Shown: positions 62,772 through 64,000 of the stretch, in pieces
How the letters are laid out: every line of letters begins with the position of its first letter
How positions within the stretch are numbered: the first letter of the stretch is position 1
The notes under the pieces: generated by a model
Databases searched by the model: none
What the model saw: only the letters and a program-made list of their open reading frames with translations
What the model was told of the DNA's origin: nothing
Made by a program: the position numbers and the translations under genes
Assembly (NCBI RefSeq): GCF_017368455.1
Contig: NZ_JAFNJU010000001.1
Span: forward strand, 434,001 to 498,000
DNA length: 64,000 nt
From: Proteiniclasticum aestuarii
GTDB taxonomy: Bacteria > Bacillota > Clostridia > Clostridiales > Clostridiaceae
Direction of reading: 5' to 3'

Positions 62772-62811
62772 TTTATGCTGTGACTATACATGTAACTGTT
62801 TACAGCATAAA
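62772..62811. repeat. 10-bp inverted repeat between ldh and rocF
   Basis: TTTATGCTGT (62772-62781) and ACAGCATAAA (62802-62811), perfect arms 20 bp apart, in the 380-bp region between the divergent genes. Two-turn spacing suits a dimeric regulator. The remainder of the region shows only A+T-rich promoter-like DNA. Confidence 0.5.
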
Positions 62812-63013
62812 TCTTGAGTAAACGTTTAACTTCCACCCTTCGTAATCGGGAAATCTTTGCCTGAAATAGCCTTTGAAAGAATGGCTGATGACAGCTGAAC
62901 CATTGATATATGAGGATTTATACAGTTTTTTGAATAAAGATTTTTCCTTTTAAATCATGGAAATTGCACTGCATATGATATATAATGAATTGAAATTACA
63001 TGGAGGTGCATAA

Positions 63014-63925
63014 ATGAAAATAGAACTGATTGGTTTTCCCATGTTTTATGGTTGCGACAGACCTGGCGTGGAACATGGACCAGATAAACTGAGAGAAAAT
63101 GGTTTAGTGGAAATACTGAAAAAGCACAATGAAGAAGTAGAAGACTTTGGAAATATAGACGTGATGAGCGTGGATACAGATCGAAAATATGCAAGTCACA
63201 AGTCCATGAAATATCTGGATGAAGTTGTCGATGGAAACTTGAAACTGGCGCAGGCGGTGGAAAAATCATTAAAGGCTGGAAATCTTCCTTTTGTGGTCGG
63301 TGGAGACCACTCTCTGGGTCTTGGATCCATGGCTGGCGTCAAAGCGGCTTCAGAAGAGGAATATGCTGTCATCTGGATCGATGCCCATGCGGATCTGAAC
63401 GTAACAGAGTCCTCCCCATCGGGTAACATTCACGGCATGCCCCTGGGTGCATCCACAGGTCTCGGCGATGAAGCACTGACTTCACTCTATGTGAAGGGTC
63501 AGAAAGTGAAGCCAGAGAACATCTACATCATCGGTTTACGAAGTGTGGATGAAGGAGAAGAAGTCATCATCAGAGAGCATGGCATAAACATCTGGAGAAT
63601 GACGGACATCCGCGAAAGAGGTATGGATACTGTTATTCATGAACTTCTGGAGATGCTTGGAGATAGCGGTATCGGCAAGATCCACCTCTCCTATGACATC
63701 GATTCTCTGGATATTCGTCTGGTTCCAGGAACCGGAACACCAGTGGAAGACGGGCTGGAATTTGAGGAAAGCAAGGCTCTGGTCAAAGCGATCATTTCCA
63801 CAGGAAAAGTCGGAAGCATTGATTTTGTGGAGTTCAATCCAGTCATCGACAAGGATGACATCACCTTGAACTCTTCCCTCACCATGCTGGAGGCATTCTC
63901 TGAAGCACTGGGTAACGTGAAATAA
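63014..63925 (+). CDS. rocF: arginase
   Basis: 303 residues, manganese ureohydrolase family; splits arginine into ornithine and urea. All metal ligands are visible: His99 in VVGGDHS, Asp123-His125-Asp127 in WIDAHADLN, and Asp228-Asp230 in SYDIDSLD; SPSGNIHGMPL (134-144) contains the substrate-binding His. The arginase rather than agmatinase assignment rests on this SPSGNIHGMP loop. Start after GGAGGTG; TATAAT lies just upstream near 62981. Monocistronic with a terminator. Confidence 0.93.
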   Translation: MKIELIGFPMFYGCDRPGVEHGPDKLRENGLVEILKKHNEEVEDFGNIDVMSVDTDRKYASHKSMKYLDEVVDGNLKLAQAVEKSLKAGNLPFVVGGDHSLGLGSMAGVKAASEEEYAVIWIDAHADLNVTESSPSGNIHGMPLGASTGLGDEALTSLYVKGQKVKPENIYIIGLRSVDEGEEVIIREHGINIWRMTDIRERGMDTVIHELLEMLGDSGIGKIHLSYDIDSLDIRLVPGTGTPVEDGLEFEESKALVKAIISTGKVGSIDFVEFNPVIDKDDITLNSSLTMLEAFSEALGNVK

Positions 63926-63935
63926 AACAGAAATG

Positions 63936-63992
63936 AAGAAGCTCTTCCCGGACATGCCTATATCTGGCATCCCGTCCTGGAAGAGCTTCTTT
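63936..63992 (+). terminator. terminator after arginase
   Basis: AAGAAGCTCTTCC/GGAAGAGCTTCTT 13-bp stem enclosing a long loop that itself contains a weak stem, followed by TGATTT; 10 bp after the stop codon. Confidence 0.8.
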
Positions 63993-64000
63993 GATTTGCT

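Overview
This 64 kb window is a stretch of ordinary chromosome from a low-to-moderate G+C Gram-positive bacterium. It is most probably an anaerobic, peptide- and amino-acid-using member of the Clostridia. The reasons are strong AGGAGG-type ribosome binding sites with several TTG and GTG starts, a CIRCE-controlled hrcA-grpE-dnaK-dnaJ cluster leading into prmA-rsmE-mtaB, a dgt-dnaG-rpoD (sigma A) cluster, a pgpH-ybeY-dgk-cdd-era-recO cluster, pyruvate phosphate dikinase, a FeoA/FeoB pair with a Cys-rich partner, and L-lactate dehydrogenase. Most genes lie on the minus strand. I see no complete insertion sequence, prophage, CRISPR array, rRNA or tRNA gene.

Layout. 1-8.1 kb: a small lipoprotein-like gene, RNase P RNA (rnpB) with its own consensus promoter, Nif3-like protein and trmK, a PH-domain membrane protein, then dgt-dnaG-rpoD read leftwards. 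8.2-14.2 kb: a complete oligopeptide ABC importer, oppA-BCDF, with a terminator-like hairpin between oppA and oppB and a 59-residue membrane protein at the end of the operon. 14.9-18.1 kb: a DUF1294 membrane protein and ppdK. 18.4-25.4 kb: DUF4342 protein, recO, era, cdd, a Dgk-PAP2 fusion, ybeY, pgpH and an AcuI/YhdH-type reductase. 25.4-35.3 kb: yqeY-rpsU, a HIT protein and the long heat-shock, tRNA and rRNA modification cluster. 35.6-39.1 kb: a DUF4236 protein, an RNase H-like nuclease and two HAD phosphatases. 39.3-43.2 kb (plus strand): Fur-type-regulated feoA-feoB with its Cys-rich partner, then an unusual two-gene unit that couples a kinase-like/nuclease-like fusion protein to a hypoxanthine phosphoribosyltransferase variant. 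43.2-49.5 kb: a decayed reading frame, a glycogen-debranching-type glycosidase, a DUF5412 protein, a ferredoxin-reductase-like protein behind a near-ideal promoter and a palindromic operator, arsC and a large glutamine synthetase. 49.9-56.1 kb: an ABC-2 exporter, a gamma-glutamyltransferase and argS. 56.2-64 kb: a Ppx/GppA relative, a DUF2156 protein, a thiol peroxidase, trmB, two orphan genes, a cupin, ldh and arginase.

Functionally the window is mostly housekeeping: replication priming and sigma factor, RNase P, tRNA and rRNA modification, protein folding, membrane and peptidoglycan lipid recycling, and cyclic-di-AMP turnover. Added to this are peptide uptake, arginine, glutamine and gamma-glutamyl metabolism, pyruvate/PEP and lactate metabolism, and iron and redox functions.

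The least conventional locus is 41724-43161. A degenerate cytidylate-kinase-like domain is fused to a PD-(D/E)XK-like domain and translationally coupled to an HPRT whose usual catalytic aspartate is glycine. Other points of interest are substituted active-site residues in Tpx, the Ppx/GppA relative and the Dgk half of the fusion, loss of the zinc finger in RecO, and palindromes inside or next to good promoters. Functions are read from motifs visible in translation; no database search was possible.
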